Positions 1-10,202 of a DNA stretch of 46,856 nt are shown piece after piece. The notes below the pieces were generated by a model. The model ran no database searches. It worked only from the letters and a program-made list of their open reading frames with translations, and was not told the origin of the DNA. Within the stretch, counting starts at the first letter, position 1. The number at the start of each line of letters is the position of its first letter. Both the position numbers and the translations under genes were made by a program. The stretch comes from Alphaproteobacteria bacterium (GTDB lineage Bacteria; Pseudomonadota; Alphaproteobacteria; Rs-D84; NBLK01): the NCBI GenBank assembly GCA_016937865.1, contig JAFGVS010000031.1, positions 1-46,856 of the forward strand. The letters are read 5' to 3'.

Positions 1-1
1 A

Positions 2-355
2 GAAAACGTTGAAATTATATATAATACAGAATTAAAAGAAGCCAAAGGCGATAAGTTTTTAACAGAAATTAAACTGATAAACAACGTAACAAAAGACGTT
101 TCTACAGTGGAAACCGACGGATTATTTGTCGCCATTGGCGTGATTCCAAATACAGAATTTATAAAAGATTTCATTGGGTTAAACCAATGGGGATTTGTGA
201 CAACAAAAGGTATCAGTACGGCCACAAATAAAAAAGGTATTTTTGTGGCGGGGGATATTACAGCCGATATTTTTCAACAAGCGGTGATTGCAGCCGGAAC
301 CGGGGCCTCCGCAGCGTTAGAAGTTGAACATTACCTAAATAGTCTGGAGGACTAA
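2..355 (+). CDS. trxB: Thioredoxin reductase, C-terminal part (5' end outside window)
   Basis: Open frame continues to the window edge (ENVEIIYNTELKEAKG...). C-terminal motif GIFVAGDITADIFQQAVIAAGTGASAALEVEHYL is typical of TrxB. Confidence 0.85.
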   Translation, partial: ENVEIIYNTELKEAKGDKFLTEIKLINNVTKDVSTVETDGLFVAIGVIPNTEFIKDFIGLNQWGFVTTKGISTATNKKGIFVAGDITADIFQQAVIAAGTGASAALEVEHYLNSLED

Positions 356-362
356 AATCAAA

Positions 363-1598
363 ATGAAAGAAAAAGATATTTATCAAGAATCGCTTGAAAT
401 GCACGAATCAGGACAAGCCGGAAAATTCGAGATTACACTGACGAAAGCGTTAAATACACAGAAAGATTTGTCTTTGGCTTATTCACCAGGGGTGGCAGAA
501 CCAGTTCGAAAAATCGCGCAACATGCTTCAAACGCGTATCGCTACACAGGAAAAGGAAATTTTGTGGCGGTAATTAGTAATGGGACGGCTATTTTAGGAT
601 TAGGGGCGCTGGGGTCATTGGCTTCAAAGCCCGTCATGGAAGGAAAAGCAGTTCTTTTTAAAAAATTTGGGGGCGTTGACGCCATTGATTTAGAATTTGA
701 CACACTTGATGTGGATGAATTTGTAAGAACGGTTGAAATTATATCAGGGACTTTTGGCGGCATTAACTTGGAAGATATCAAGGCACCAGAATGCTTTGAA
801 ATTGAACGACGCTTGCAAGAAACCGTCGATATTCCAGTTTTCCATGACGACCAACATGGAACGGCAATTGTAACAACCGCAGGTTTGATCAGTGCGTTGG
901 ATTTAGTAAATAAAAAAATTGAAGACATTAAAATTGTCGTCAGTGGCGCAGGGGCCGCGGCGATTGCTTGTATCGAGCTCATGAAAACTATGGGGATCAA
1001 AGATGAAAATGTGCGGATGTGTGATTCAAAAGGCGTTTTGTACATTGGGCGACCAGAAAGTATGAATCAATATAAGATTAAACACGCGGTCGAAACCACA
1101 GATCGAACTTTGGCGGATGCAATTATTGGCGCAGACGTTTTCTTAGGATTATCACAACCAAATGTATTAACCGCAGAGATGTTAAAAGCCATGGCGCGTG
1201 ACCCAATTGTGTTTGCCTGTGCCAACCCAGATCCGGAGATTAAACCAGAACTCGCAAAAGCAACGCGTGATGATGTCATTATGGCAACCGGTCGATCCGA
1301 TTATCCAAACCAGGTGAACAATGTCTTGTGTTTCCCATATTTATTCCGAGGTGCATTGGATGTCCGTGCAACAAAAATCAATGCGGAAATGAAAGTTGCG
1401 GCGGTAAAGGCCTTGGCGGCTTTGGCAAAAGAACCAGTGCCAGAAGAGGTCAAAAAAGGCTATGGTAAAACCGAAATGTCCTATGGACGGGAATATATTT
1501 TACCAACCCCAATGGATCCACGTTTGAAAGAATTTGTCGGAAAGGCTGTGGCCAAAGCCGCAATCGAAAGCGGTGTCGCCCAGATCTGCAAAATGTAA
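363..1598 (+). CDS. NAD(P)-dependent malic enzyme
   Basis: 411 aa; LAYSPGVAEPVR, NGTAILGLGALGSLASKPVMEGKAVLFKKF, FHDDQHGTAIV and FACANPDPEI motifs. Confidence 0.92.
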   Translation: MKEKDIYQESLEMHESGQAGKFEITLTKALNTQKDLSLAYSPGVAEPVRKIAQHASNAYRYTGKGNFVAVISNGTAILGLGALGSLASKPVMEGKAVLFKKFGGVDAIDLEFDTLDVDEFVRTVEIISGTFGGINLEDIKAPECFEIERRLQETVDIPVFHDDQHGTAIVTTAGLISALDLVNKKIEDIKIVVSGAGAAAIACIELMKTMGIKDENVRMCDSKGVLYIGRPESMNQYKIKHAVETTDRTLADAIIGADVFLGLSQPNVLTAEMLKAMARDPIVFACANPDPEIKPELAKATRDDVIMATGRSDYPNQVNNVLCFPYLFRGALDVRATKINAEMKVAAVKALAALAKEPVPEEVKKGYGKTEMSYGREYILPTPMDPRLKEFVGKAVAKAAIESGVAQICKM

Positions 1599-1609
1599 TT
1601 AAGCAGAAG

Positions 1610-1631
1610 AGCCCCGAAAGGGGCTTTTTTG
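1610..1631 (+). terminator. Intrinsic terminator after the malic enzyme gene
   Basis: GCCCC-gaaa-GGGGC followed by a T-run. Confidence 0.8.
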
Positions 1632-1688
1632 TTGTATTGGAATCCAAAATATGATACAGTCGTACATACACTCAAGGAGATTTAAAAA

Positions 1689-2207
1689 ATGAATATATTC
1701 AAAGCATCTTTATTTGTATTAAGCCTGACGATGGCGTCAAACGCTTTCGCCGCAACAGGAACTGGACATGCACAAGCAGAGTTAGCCAATCCACTGAGTA
1801 TCACAAATCAACAAAACATCGATTTCGGTAGTGTTGCGATTGATCCTTCTGCGGGGACGCAAACTATATCAATTAGCGCGAGCACAGGGGGGATAGCTTG
1901 TCCGGCAACATATGTCTGTGATTTTAGTGGTACACCTGGACGAATCTCGATAGCAGGGGCAGGATCTATGCGCTTAAGTGTCGGAGGATCAACGGCAACA
2001 CTTTCAGATGGTCAAGGAAATACACTTACTTTCGACCCATGGATAGGCTCATCCAAAGGGGAAAGTATAGGGATATCATTTTCTGGAGATTCATACGTTG
2101 TTTCTTTAGGGGGTGAAATCACCTTTACCGGAAATGAAGTAGGTGGAACATATTCATCATCGAATACAGGTGGTACAGGATACCAGATTACCTTGAATTA
2201 TATGTAA
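1689..2207 (+). CDS. Secreted DUF4402-like protein, paralogue of the 46300 ORF
   Basis: Signal peptide, then ATGTGHAQAELANPLSITNQQNIDFGSVAIDPSAGTQTISI and GGEITFTGNEVGGTYSSSNTGGTGYQITLNY. Shares TGHAQAEL.PLSIT and FG...IDPSAG with the ORF at 46300. Confidence 0.65.
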   Translation: MNIFKASLFVLSLTMASNAFAATGTGHAQAELANPLSITNQQNIDFGSVAIDPSAGTQTISISASTGGIACPATYVCDFSGTPGRISIAGAGSMRLSVGGSTATLSDGQGNTLTFDPWIGSSKGESIGISFSGDSYVVSLGGEITFTGNEVGGTYSSSNTGGTGYQITLNYM

Positions 2208-2208
2208 A

Positions 2209-2240
2209 GAAAAAAGAGCCCTATGACTCTTTTTTTAATG
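2209..2240. terminator. Putative bidirectional terminator between convergent genes
   Basis: AAAAAAGAG-ccctatga-CTCTTTTTTT. Confidence 0.6.
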
Positions 2241-4802
2241 GGCTTCGTCCCAATTATCGCCGACATTGGTATCGACTTTAAGGGGAACAGATAATTGGAT
2301 GATATGCTCCATTTCTTCCCGGAGTAGTTTAATCACCTTTTGCGTTTCATGTTTAGGGGATTCCAAAATAATTTCGTCATGAATTTGCAGTAATATTTTT
2401 GTTTCAAATTGATCTTTTTTCAAACGATCCGAAACCTTAATCATCGCCAATCGCATAATATCCGCACTGGTCCCTTGCACGGGGGCATTGACCGCAACGC
2501 GCATTGTAAAATTTGCATCCCGACCATGAGTTAAGGCAATCGGACATTTGCGTCCGAACAAGGTTTTTACAAAACCTTTTGTTTTGGCTTCATCCTGTTT
2601 TTCCGCCATATAATGTTTAATCTCTGGGTATAGATTAAAATATGCCTGCATAAAACTTTTCGCCGTATCGATGTCGACCTCTAAATTATCGGCCAATCCA
2701 TAAGGGCTGGCGCCATAAATCATAGAAAAATTAATGATTTTTGCTTTACGACGTTGAGAAGCGGAAACAGAATCATTGTCGATATCAAAAATTTTCGAAG
2801 CCGTTTCTGTATGGATATCGCGATGGTTATTAAAAGCCTCAATCAGGTTTTTAACGTTGGCCAAATGCGCCATCACCCGAAGTTCAATTTGAGAATAATC
2901 AGATGCAATTAAATCCCAACCTTTTTGAGGGATAAAAAGTTTACGGAATTGGCGGCCAGTTTCGGTACGAATTGGAATGTTTTGTAAATTAGGATTACGG
3001 GAAGAAAGCCGTCCGGTGTTGACATGATTTTGCAAATAAGTCGTATGAATCCGTCCGTCATTTGAAAGACTATCGCGCAAACCTTGAACATAAGTCGTTT
3101 GTAATTTAACTAATTCACGTCGATTTAAAAGGGGTTGAATAACGGGGTGAACCTCTAAATAATCTTTCAACTTACTGCTGTCGGTGGAATATTGCCCGCT
3201 CGCCGTTTTACGTCCTTTATAAGTCAGTCCCAATTTTTCAAATAAGAAAGTCCCTAACTGTTTTGGGGAATCTAAATTTAAATCTTCGGGGATTGTCTTG
3301 AAAATATCGGTTTCCAAGGCCGAAATTTTGCCCGTTAAATCGGCCTCAATGGTATCGAGCAAAGGAACATCGAGCGTGATTCCATTTTGCTCCATTTCAG
3401 TTAATACCGGGATCAAAGGAAAATCAATATCATCGTATAATTTTTTGGCCTCTATATCTTCTCGCATTAAAGGCAATAAATGTTTATAAATGGCCCAGAT
3501 TTGAAAAGCCTCATAGCCATCCTTGTCATAAGCGGATTGGAATAAGGGCGGAAGTTCGATATTAAAGTGCGCAGATAAATCTTTTAAATTATTTTTTTCA
3601 GATCCAAAAAGATCATACGCCATGGTTTGCAGACAAGTCATTTTTTTGGCGTTTGGAAATTCTTTTAAGATATCTTTTAAATCCCAAACGATTTTTTTTA
3701 TTAACCCATTTTCCAATAAGTCTTTCAACATTGGGGGCAGGGTGTTTTCAGACGGCTCGGCAAATAAATCTGTTGTTGTCGCTTTCAGAGGAAAAACACC
3801 AATGGCATTTGAAACAGCCAACCCAATGGCGACATCATTGATTAAAAAAGCGACTTCACCAGAATCAAAAATTTGGCGTAAAAACCGCTCTTGTTGGGCC
3901 TCTGTTTTTAAAAATGTCAGAGGAGGGACGACAGAATCCCCATTTTGTCCGAGTAATTTTAAGCGTGGCATTAAACGTTTAAACTCTTGGATTTCGAAAA
4001 AGGTTTGAAGGCTGTCCAGATTGATTTCAGCCGGCTTTATGTCTTCAAGCGAGGGGATGTCCGGCACATTTTGATCAAGCGTTACAAGTTTTTTAGAAAG
4101 ATAAGCGGTGTCCTTGTATTGGATCAGTTTTTCCTTGATGCCCTTCTGAGTGATCTTTTCGACATTTTCATAAATACCATCCAACGTGCCATATTCCGTT
4201 AGTAAGGCGGCTGCGCCTTTGGGACCAATCCCTTTGACGCCAGGGACGTTATCAGACGAATCGCCAACGATGGCTTGATAGTCGATAATTTGTGATGGAG
4301 GAACCCCCATTTTTTCAACAACATCTTTCGGATAATAAAATTTATCTTTCATCGAATCATACATGAAAATATCATCGGTCACCAATTGCATCAAATCTTT
4401 ATCGGAAGATACAATTTCCAAGGTGTGCCCCGCCGCTTTTGCTTGGGCGGCATAGGTTGCGATAAGGTCGTCGGCCTCAAAGCCCTCTTTTTCTAAAAGG
4501 GGCAGACCAAACGCTTTTATAGTATCTCGTAAAATATCAAATTGTGGAATCATTTCATCGGGTGGGGCGCTACGATTTTCTTTATACGCAGAATATAAAT
4601 CATTCCGAAACGTTTTTCCCGGGGCATCTAAAATAACGGCGTAACGACCATGTTTCTTTTGTTCAATCAATCGAAGGAGCATCGTGCAAAATCCAAAGAT
4701 GGCATTGACCGGGGTGCCGTCACTCCGAAACATCAGCGGGATTCCATAGAATGCCCGAAAGATAAATGAATACCCATCAATAAGGAAAAATTTCTCTGCC
4801 AT
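2235..4802 (-). CDS. polA: DNA polymerase I
   Basis: N-terminal MAEKFFLIDGYSFIFRAFYG and C-terminal ASDYSQIELRVMAHL, RRKAKIINFSMIYGAS, LLQIHDEIILE. ATG at 4802 is the likely start; the supplied ORF extends to 4862. Confidence 0.95.
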   Translation of the reverse strand: MAEKFFLIDGYSFIFRAFYGIPLMFRSDGTPVNAIFGFCTMLLRLIEQKKHGRYAVILDAPGKTFRNDLYSAYKENRSAPPDEMIPQFDILRDTIKAFGLPLLEKEGFEADDLIATYAAQAKAAGHTLEIVSSDKDLMQLVTDDIFMYDSMKDKFYYPKDVVEKMGVPPSQIIDYQAIVGDSSDNVPGVKGIGPKGAAALLTEYGTLDGIYENVEKITQKGIKEKLIQYKDTAYLSKKLVTLDQNVPDIPSLEDIKPAEINLDSLQTFFEIQEFKRLMPRLKLLGQNGDSVVPPLTFLKTEAQQERFLRQIFDSGEVAFLINDVAIGLAVSNAIGVFPLKATTTDLFAEPSENTLPPMLKDLLENGLIKKIVWDLKDILKEFPNAKKMTCLQTMAYDLFGSEKNNLKDLSAHFNIELPPLFQSAYDKDGYEAFQIWAIYKHLLPLMREDIEAKKLYDDIDFPLIPVLTEMEQNGITLDVPLLDTIEADLTGKISALETDIFKTIPEDLNLDSPKQLGTFLFEKLGLTYKGRKTASGQYSTDSSKLKDYLEVHPVIQPLLNRRELVKLQTTYVQGLRDSLSNDGRIHTTYLQNHVNTGRLSSRNPNLQNIPIRTETGRQFRKLFIPQKGWDLIASDYSQIELRVMAHLANVKNLIEAFNNHRDIHTETASKIFDIDNDSVSASQRRKAKIINFSMIYGASPYGLADNLEVDIDTAKSFMQAYFNLYPEIKHYMAEKQDEAKTKGFVKTLFGRKCPIALTHGRDANFTMRVAVNAPVQGTSADIMRLAMIKVSDRLKKDQFETKILLQIHDEIILESPKHETQKVIKLLREEMEHIIQLSVPLKVDTNVGDNWDEAH

Positions 4803-4901
4803 GCGGGGGATCCTAGCACAGCAATCCAAGACTGACAAATAGATTCTTGAAAATCCATACACAAAGAGATAAGCTACACAAAGAAAATAAAAAGGGACAC
4901 G

Positions 4902-5936
4902 ATGAACATACTTTCAACAATTTATTTTGGCAATACAGTTCAAAATTACGCGATTGCATTTGGCTTGATTTTTATTGGCCTTTTTTTGGCAAGATCAATT
5001 ACATGGTTTGCCAAAAACATACTGTTACGATTGGCACAGAAAAGCGAAACCCGTTTGGATGATATTATTGTTGAAAGACTCGAAAATCCATTTGCCTCGA
5101 TCGTGATGTTAATGGGGTTTGAACTGGGGCTGTCCCAACTTGTATTGCCACAGGCGATTACTTTTTGGGCAGATCAAATCATTTTTATTTTAATGACATT
5201 TATTGTTGCGCAGGGGGTATCAGGATTAATAAACGCTTTGACCGAAGAATATTTTTCAACAGAAAAAGTATCAGCCTCAAGCATGCAGGTCGTTCCTGTT
5301 CTTCGAAAAGCCTTACATTTTTTCATTTGGACGATTGCTGTTATTATGATGATTAACCACGCGGGGTATAACGTAACCAGTTTATTAGCCGGATTGGGGC
5401 TAGGTGGATTAGCCTTCGCGATGGCATCGAAGGACTATATTTCAAATATTTTCGGGGGCGTAACGGTTTTTACAGATAAAACATTCAAGATTAAAGACCG
5501 TGTGCGCATTGGGGCATATGATGGAACGATCGAAGAAATTGGATTGCGCAGCACACAACTCAAAACATTAGATGGGACAATCGTGACCATTCCAAATTCT
5601 CAATTTACGGGGTCTATGGTTGAAAATGTTTCAAAAGAAACCGCCAGAAAAATAAAAATAAATCTGGGTATAGTATATGAAACCCCAATTAAAAAGATTG
5701 AAAAAATACAAAAAATCTTGGAAAAAATGGCCAAAGATAATCCAGACGTGAAAGACGATGTGATTGTAAGCTTGAATCAGTTTGGAGATTTTGCCCTCAA
5801 TATACTTTTCATTTTTTATGTTAAAAAAGGGGCAGATATTTTAAAAACCATAAACGATATTCATATTGAAATTTTAAAACAGTTTGAAAAAGAAAAAATT
5901 GAATTTGCCTATCCGACACGAAGAGTGATTAAATAA
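4902..5936 (+). CDS. MscS-family mechanosensitive ion channel
   Basis: GYNVTSLLAGLGLGGLAFAMASKDYISNIFGGVTVFTDKTFKIKDRVRI... TIVTIPNSQF. Confidence 0.9.
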   Translation: MNILSTIYFGNTVQNYAIAFGLIFIGLFLARSITWFAKNILLRLAQKSETRLDDIIVERLENPFASIVMLMGFELGLSQLVLPQAITFWADQIIFILMTFIVAQGVSGLINALTEEYFSTEKVSASSMQVVPVLRKALHFFIWTIAVIMMINHAGYNVTSLLAGLGLGGLAFAMASKDYISNIFGGVTVFTDKTFKIKDRVRIGAYDGTIEEIGLRSTQLKTLDGTIVTIPNSQFTGSMVENVSKETARKIKINLGIVYETPIKKIEKIQKILEKMAKDNPDVKDDVIVSLNQFGDFALNILFIFYVKKGADILKTINDIHIEILKQFEKEKIEFAYPTRRVIK

Positions 5937-6466
5937 TGTTAAAAATCACAGGGGGGACATTCCGCGGAAAAAAATTAATCCTGCCAGAAGAAAGTCTGGT
6001 GCGCCCAACATCCACACGCGCACGCGAAGCCCTTTTTTCGGTGCTGTATGCGAAATATCCGGACGGGTTTGAAACAATCATAGAGCCATTCGCCGGATCC
6101 GCCGCGATGAGTTTTGAGGCGTTGTCGCGCAAAGTGGTTAAAAAAGCCATTGTTTTCGAAAAAGAAACAAGCGTGATTAAAATAATTGAAAAAAATAGAG
6201 CCTCTTTTAAAGAAGCCTTGCCAATGAAGATAAAAGAAGCCGATGTTATGGCCGAAACATTTTCGGAATATGGGAAGGCGCTCGTCTTTATTGACCCACC
6301 CTATAAAGATTTTGAAAAAATTGAAAAGATCATCCAAAAACTAAAAGAAAAGTGTAGCGAAGGCTCGCTTTTTATCTGTGAAACGGAAAGCGAAACAGCG
6401 CCTTTGGAAAATCCAACCGATACCCGAAAATACGGCCGCGCGCATTTTTATTTTTATGAAGTTTAA
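5936..6466 (+). CDS. rsmD: 16S rRNA (guanine966-N2)-methyltransferase
   Basis: ITGGTFRGKKL, RPTSTRAREALFSVL, DPPYKDFE motifs. Confidence 0.9.
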   Translation: MLKITGGTFRGKKLILPEESLVRPTSTRAREALFSVLYAKYPDGFETIIEPFAGSAAMSFEALSRKVVKKAIVFEKETSVIKIIEKNRASFKEALPMKIKEADVMAETFSEYGKALVFIDPPYKDFEKIEKIIQKLKEKCSEGSLFICETESETAPLENPTDTRKYGRAHFYFYEV

Positions 6467-6918
6467 TTAGAAGCAATCTTATCGAAATGTGTTTTCCAGT
6501 AATCTGGCACGCGCACAGGTCGGAAAGTGGAGCGGTTAATATAAACCAAAACGACATCAACGGTTGCCAAGATCTCTTCCCCGCGTTTAAAGGTATGGGT
6601 AAAGGTAATCGAAGAATTACCCCATTTCGTCATTTGGGTTTCAACGGTCAGGATATCATAAAGCTTGGCCGGGCTTAAATAATTCGCCGTGACTTTGCGT
6701 GCAACAAACAGACCATCATTTTCTAAATCTTGTTTAAATTGGCCATTCGTCGAAGATTGGTCTTCTTGAAATAAATGCCAAAGCGCAACACGGGTGCGTT
6801 CGGCCCACGTAATATAATTACCGTGGTACATGATACCACCGGCGTCGGTATCGTCATAAGCAACCCGAAAAGGGTAAAGATGAATTTGGTTAGAAAAAGA
6901 GCCGTTTAAATCAGACAT
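6463..6918 (-). CDS. ybgC: Acyl-CoA thioesterase, YbgC/4-hydroxybenzoyl-CoA thioesterase family
   Basis: FRVAYDDTDAGGIMYHGNYITWAERTR signature. Confidence 0.85.
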   Translation of the reverse strand: MSDLNGSFSNQIHLYPFRVAYDDTDAGGIMYHGNYITWAERTRVALWHLFQEDQSSTNGQFKQDLENDGLFVARKVTANYLSPAKLYDILTVETQMTKWGNSSITFTHTFKRGEEILATVDVVLVYINRSTFRPVRVPDYWKTHFDKIASN

Positions 6919-7298
6919 TAAACCTCTGTTAAAATTGTCTTCAAGGCTTTTAAATCAGATAAAACCGACGAAAGCGTGCCGCGTAAATCGGGATAAGTTG
7001 GTTTTGTGGAAACAACAGTCGTTGTGCGGAGGTCAGACGGATCTTCTCTGGAAGTCGTTTGAAACGCTTCTTGACGTAAAAACTTTTGAGCCCCTTTAAT
7101 GGTGTAGCCTTTTTTATAGAGTAAATCTTTGATTTTGTATAAAAGCTCAACATCACGGGTATGGTAATAGCGTCGTCCCCCATTTCGGCGAACTGGGCGA
7201 ATGCTTTTGAAATTTTCTTCCCAAAATCGCAGAATGTGTGTCGCCACATCCAATTCTTTTGAGACTTCACCAATAGACTTAAAAAGTTTTTCAGACAT
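6918..7298 (-). CDS. MerR-family transcriptional regulator
   Basis: KSIGEVSKELDVATHILRFWEENFKSIRPVRRNGGRRYYHTRDVELL. Confidence 0.85.
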   Translation of the reverse strand: MSEKLFKSIGEVSKELDVATHILRFWEENFKSIRPVRRNGGRRYYHTRDVELLYKIKDLLYKKGYTIKGAQKFLRQEAFQTTSREDPSDLRTTTVVSTKPTYPDLRGTLSSVLSDLKALKTILTEV

Positions 7299-7310
7299 AG
7301 GCGGTTTCCT

Positions 7311-7589
7311 CTAACTGTCTTTTTTAAGTTTTTCAGAAGGGCGGAAAGAAACAACCGTTCTTCCTGAAATCATAACTTCCTCTTTTGTTTTTGGGTTGCG
7401 TCCAACACGTGGATTTTTCTTACGCAATTCAAAAGACCCAAAGTCAGAGATTTTGATATCGTCGCCATTGGCGAGAGATTGCCCAATAATATCAAAAATA
7501 TCTTTGACGAAATTATCTGTATCTAAAACAGATAAGCCAACAGAATCTGATACGTGTCGTGCAATATCTTTACGAGTTAATGTTGCCAT
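7311..7589 (-). CDS. ihfA: Integration host factor alpha / HU-family DNA-binding protein
   Basis: TRKDIARHVSDSVGLS...ISDFGSFELRKKNPRVGRNPKTKEEVMISGRTVVSFRPS. Confidence 0.88.
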   Translation of the reverse strand: MATLTRKDIARHVSDSVGLSVLDTDNFVKDIFDIIGQSLANGDDIKISDFGSFELRKKNPRVGRNPKTKEEVMISGRTVVSFRPSEKLKKDS

Positions 7590-7684
7590 TATAACTATCC
7601 TTTCATAACTAAAAAAGGTGCATGTCGAAAATCATATCCCTCTCATACACCTTAGAAAACCACATTTAAAGCATTGAGTCAAGT

Positions 7685-8929
7685 CTACTTTTTAGACTTA
7701 ACGGTTTTCTCTGTGATGGTTACTTTATCCAAAAGTTGTACCAAGACCTTATCTTCAAAAATCATGGCATACAATCCAGAGAATTGATTTGGATTTTTAT
7801 CAAAATCTTTTAACAATTGTTGTGGGTTCGGATGGCGTGCCATCATCGCTTGTTGGATAAGAGATTGTTTCATTTCTTGTTGAGAAATTTTAATTTCGAA
7901 TTTCTTACCTAAATCCCCTAACAATAAGCCAAGCTTCACACGTTGTTCGGCTTGTTTTAAGATGTCTTTTTCTTTCATATCCTTATGTTGTTCTTTTAAC
8001 ATATGAACTTCTTGATCGACCAAAGACTGTGGTAGGTCTAATTTGATTTTATCCGTCAAAGCATCCAATAATTTATCTTTTAATAGACGCATGGATTGAT
8101 CATCATTTTGCTTTTGAAGTTGTTCCGTAATTGTTTTTTTCAAATCAGCAAGATCTTTAAGCTTTAGTTCTTTTGCAAAATCATCGTTGATTTCAGGCAG
8201 AACTTTGGTGCGGATTTCTTTTACATCAACTTTGAACAAAACGGCTTTGCCAGCCAAATGTTTCGCACCGTAATCTTTTGGGAAAGTAACATGAACGTCT
8301 GTTTTCCCAAGCTCTTTACCAATAAGCGCTTCTTCAAATCCTGGAATAAATTGATTAGAGCCAAGTTCTAAGAAATGGCGTTCGCCTTTGCCGCCTTCGA
8401 AAGGTTTGTCATCCAAAAAGCCTTCAAAATCAATCACAGCAACATCTCCTTTTTTCAAAGGACGTTTTTCTGTCATTTTTTCCATAGTACGACGGGATTC
8501 AGCCAAGTTTTTCAGGCTGGTTTGAATTTGGTCGTCATCAACAGGGGTAATTTCTTTTTCAAGTTTGATCTTTGAAAAATCAAAATCAGGCATGTCTGGC
8601 AGAACATCTAATTCAACATCTAGAGAGATAGCTTTTTTCTCTTCTTTAATGTCGACTTTTGGTGTTGCTGCAGGACGCACATTTTTATCTGCATAATAAG
8701 CTTTTAAAGATTTTTCAGCTTCGTTTTGAATAACGCGATAGCGAACTTGTTCGGCATACATGGCTTTTGTTTGAGCAAGAGGTGTTTTTCCTTTACGGAA
8801 GCCTTTTGTTTTAACTGTTTTTTGAAGCGCAAGATATTCAGAATCCATTTTGCTTTCAAAAGCATCTAGGTCCATAGAAAAGATTAAGGAATGGTGGAGT
8901 TTTTTTATTTTATCTGTTTTTAATTTCAT
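7685..8929 (-). CDS. tig: Trigger factor
   Basis: FRKGKTPLAQTKAMYAEQVRYRVIQNEAEK, GDVAVIDFEGFLDDKPFEGGKGE..LELGSNQFIPGFEEALIG. ATG at 8929 is likely. Confidence 0.9.
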   Translation of the reverse strand: MKLKTDKIKKLHHSLIFSMDLDAFESKMDSEYLALQKTVKTKGFRKGKTPLAQTKAMYAEQVRYRVIQNEAEKSLKAYYADKNVRPAATPKVDIKEEKKAISLDVELDVLPDMPDFDFSKIKLEKEITPVDDDQIQTSLKNLAESRRTMEKMTEKRPLKKGDVAVIDFEGFLDDKPFEGGKGERHFLELGSNQFIPGFEEALIGKELGKTDVHVTFPKDYGAKHLAGKAVLFKVDVKEIRTKVLPEINDDFAKELKLKDLADLKKTITEQLQKQNDDQSMRLLKDKLLDALTDKIKLDLPQSLVDQEVHMLKEQHKDMKEKDILKQAEQRVKLGLLLGDLGKKFEIKISQQEMKQSLIQQAMMARHPNPQQLLKDFDKNPNQFSGLYAMIFEDKVLVQLLDKVTITEKTVKSKK

Positions 8930-8996
8930 GAAGTCTCTCACTTAGGTTTAAAAGTCAAAAGTGAAGATGACTTCACTTTTGACAATACAGTTAGAT

Positions 8997-9623
8997 TTAA
9001 GAGTCTTTTTCAGAAGATTCTTCCATCGCAGGAGCAGCTTCTTCAGCTTCTTCTTCAGGAGCCTCGGCATCCGCTTTTTTTTCAGCTTCAAGAGTTTTCT
9101 TGGCATCATCTGCTTCGCGTTTTTTGGCTTTTTCAGATTCATCTTTTTCGGCTTCAAGAAGAGATTTTGCTTCGTCTTCAGATTGGGCAACGATAATGCG
9201 GAAATTAATCATAACATCACCATAAGGCACCAATGCAAGAGGAAAGATCCCAATTTCTTTTAAAGGTGTTCTAAGACGAACAGCGTGAGCATCAACCGTT
9301 GATCCAAACTTCTTATTAATGTGTTCTGCAATATCGCGTGCAGAAACAGATCCATATAGACGTCCTGTTTCGCCGGCTTGACGTGTCAGGATAAAATCAA
9401 CGCCATTAAGTTTTTTTGAAAGAGAATCTGCATTTTGTTGAGAATCTGCATTTTTCTTTTCAATTTCTGAACGTTTTGATTCAAAAATAGTTTTATTAGC
9501 TTCGCTAGCACGAAGCGCTTTTTGCATTGGAAAAAGATAGTTACGTGCGTAACCAGGGCGGACGGTGACAACGTCTCCGACTTTTCCTAATTTTCCAATA
9601 TTTTCCATTAAAATAATTTCCAT
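8997..9623 (-). CDS. rplI: 50S ribosomal protein L9 with long charged C-terminal tail
   Basis: MEIILMENIGKLGKVGDVVTVRPGYARNYLFPMQKALRAS; Lys/Glu/Ala-rich tail. Confidence 0.95.
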   Translation of the reverse strand: MEIILMENIGKLGKVGDVVTVRPGYARNYLFPMQKALRASEANKTIFESKRSEIEKKNADSQQNADSLSKKLNGVDFILTRQAGETGRLYGSVSARDIAEHINKKFGSTVDAHAVRLRTPLKEIGIFPLALVPYGDVMINFRIIVAQSEDEAKSLLEAEKDESEKAKKREADDAKKTLEAEKKADAEAPEEEAEEAAPAMEESSEKDS

Positions 9624-9637
9624 AAAAATGACCTCTT

Positions 9638-9859
9638 TTATTTATTGTTCTTTACGTAAGGAAGCAATCCGATATAGCGCGCACGTTTAATGGCTTGCGC
9701 TAAGGCACGTTGGTTTGTTGGCGTAACGCCTGTAATACGTGAAGGAAGAATTTTCCCACGTACAGAAAGATATTTTTCCAAAAGATCAATATTTTTATAA
9801 TCGATCAATTTCCCATTTAAAGGGTCAGATTTTTTTCGAAATACAAGTGATTTAGGCAT
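9638..9859 (-). CDS. rpsR: 30S ribosomal protein S18
   Basis: [52 protein letters not shown]. Confidence 0.96.
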   Translation of the reverse strand: MPKSLVFRKKSDPLNGKLIDYKNIDLLEKYLSVRGKILPSRITGVTPTNQRALAQAIKRARYIGLLPYVKNNK

Positions 9860-10202
9860 GTTTACGTACTCCCTGTTCTTTAAGACGTTTCATCATTGGG
9901 CTTGGTTTGTCACTTGGCGTTTCCAATTTAACACTCAAGAAGCGTAGGACAGATTCATCAAGGCCTAATAAACGATGTGTTTCGTTTAAAGATTCGGTAC
10001 TTGTTTCTGTTTCAAGCATAACATAATAAGCTTTTGTGTTTTTCTTAATCGGGTAAGCTAAAGGCACAAGTCCCCAGTTTTCGATTTTGTGGAGTTTTCC
10101 ACTTTTATCAGTAAGAAGTTTTTCGTATTTTTTCGCAAGATCTTCAACCTGTTGTGGTGTCAAATCGCGACGAAAAACGAGAGTAGTTTCGTATATTTTC
10201 AT
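9852..10202 (-). CDS. rpsF: 30S ribosomal protein S6
   Basis: [29 protein letters not shown] at 10202, ORF track over-extends to 10463. Confidence 0.95.
   Translation of the reverse strand: MKIYETTLVFRRDLTPQQVEDLAKKYEKLLTDKSGKLHKIENWGLVPLAYPIKKNTKAYYVMLETETSTESLNETHRLLGLDESVLRFLSVKLETPSDKPSPMMKRLKEQGVRKHA

Noticed and set aside
542-1671. Antisense ORFs over the malic enzyme gene
   Set aside because: Fully inside a confident conserved CDS; low-complexity Ser/Ala-rich translations.
8997-9150. Long acidic/Lys tail of L9 as a novel domain
   Set aside because: Low-complexity tails on L9 occur in other Alphaproteobacteria; nothing specific here.
8961-9263. Phe-rich + strand ORF (MKMTSLLTIQLDLRVFFRRFF...) as a membrane peptide
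   Set aside because: It is the antisense of the Lys/Glu-rich tail of L9.
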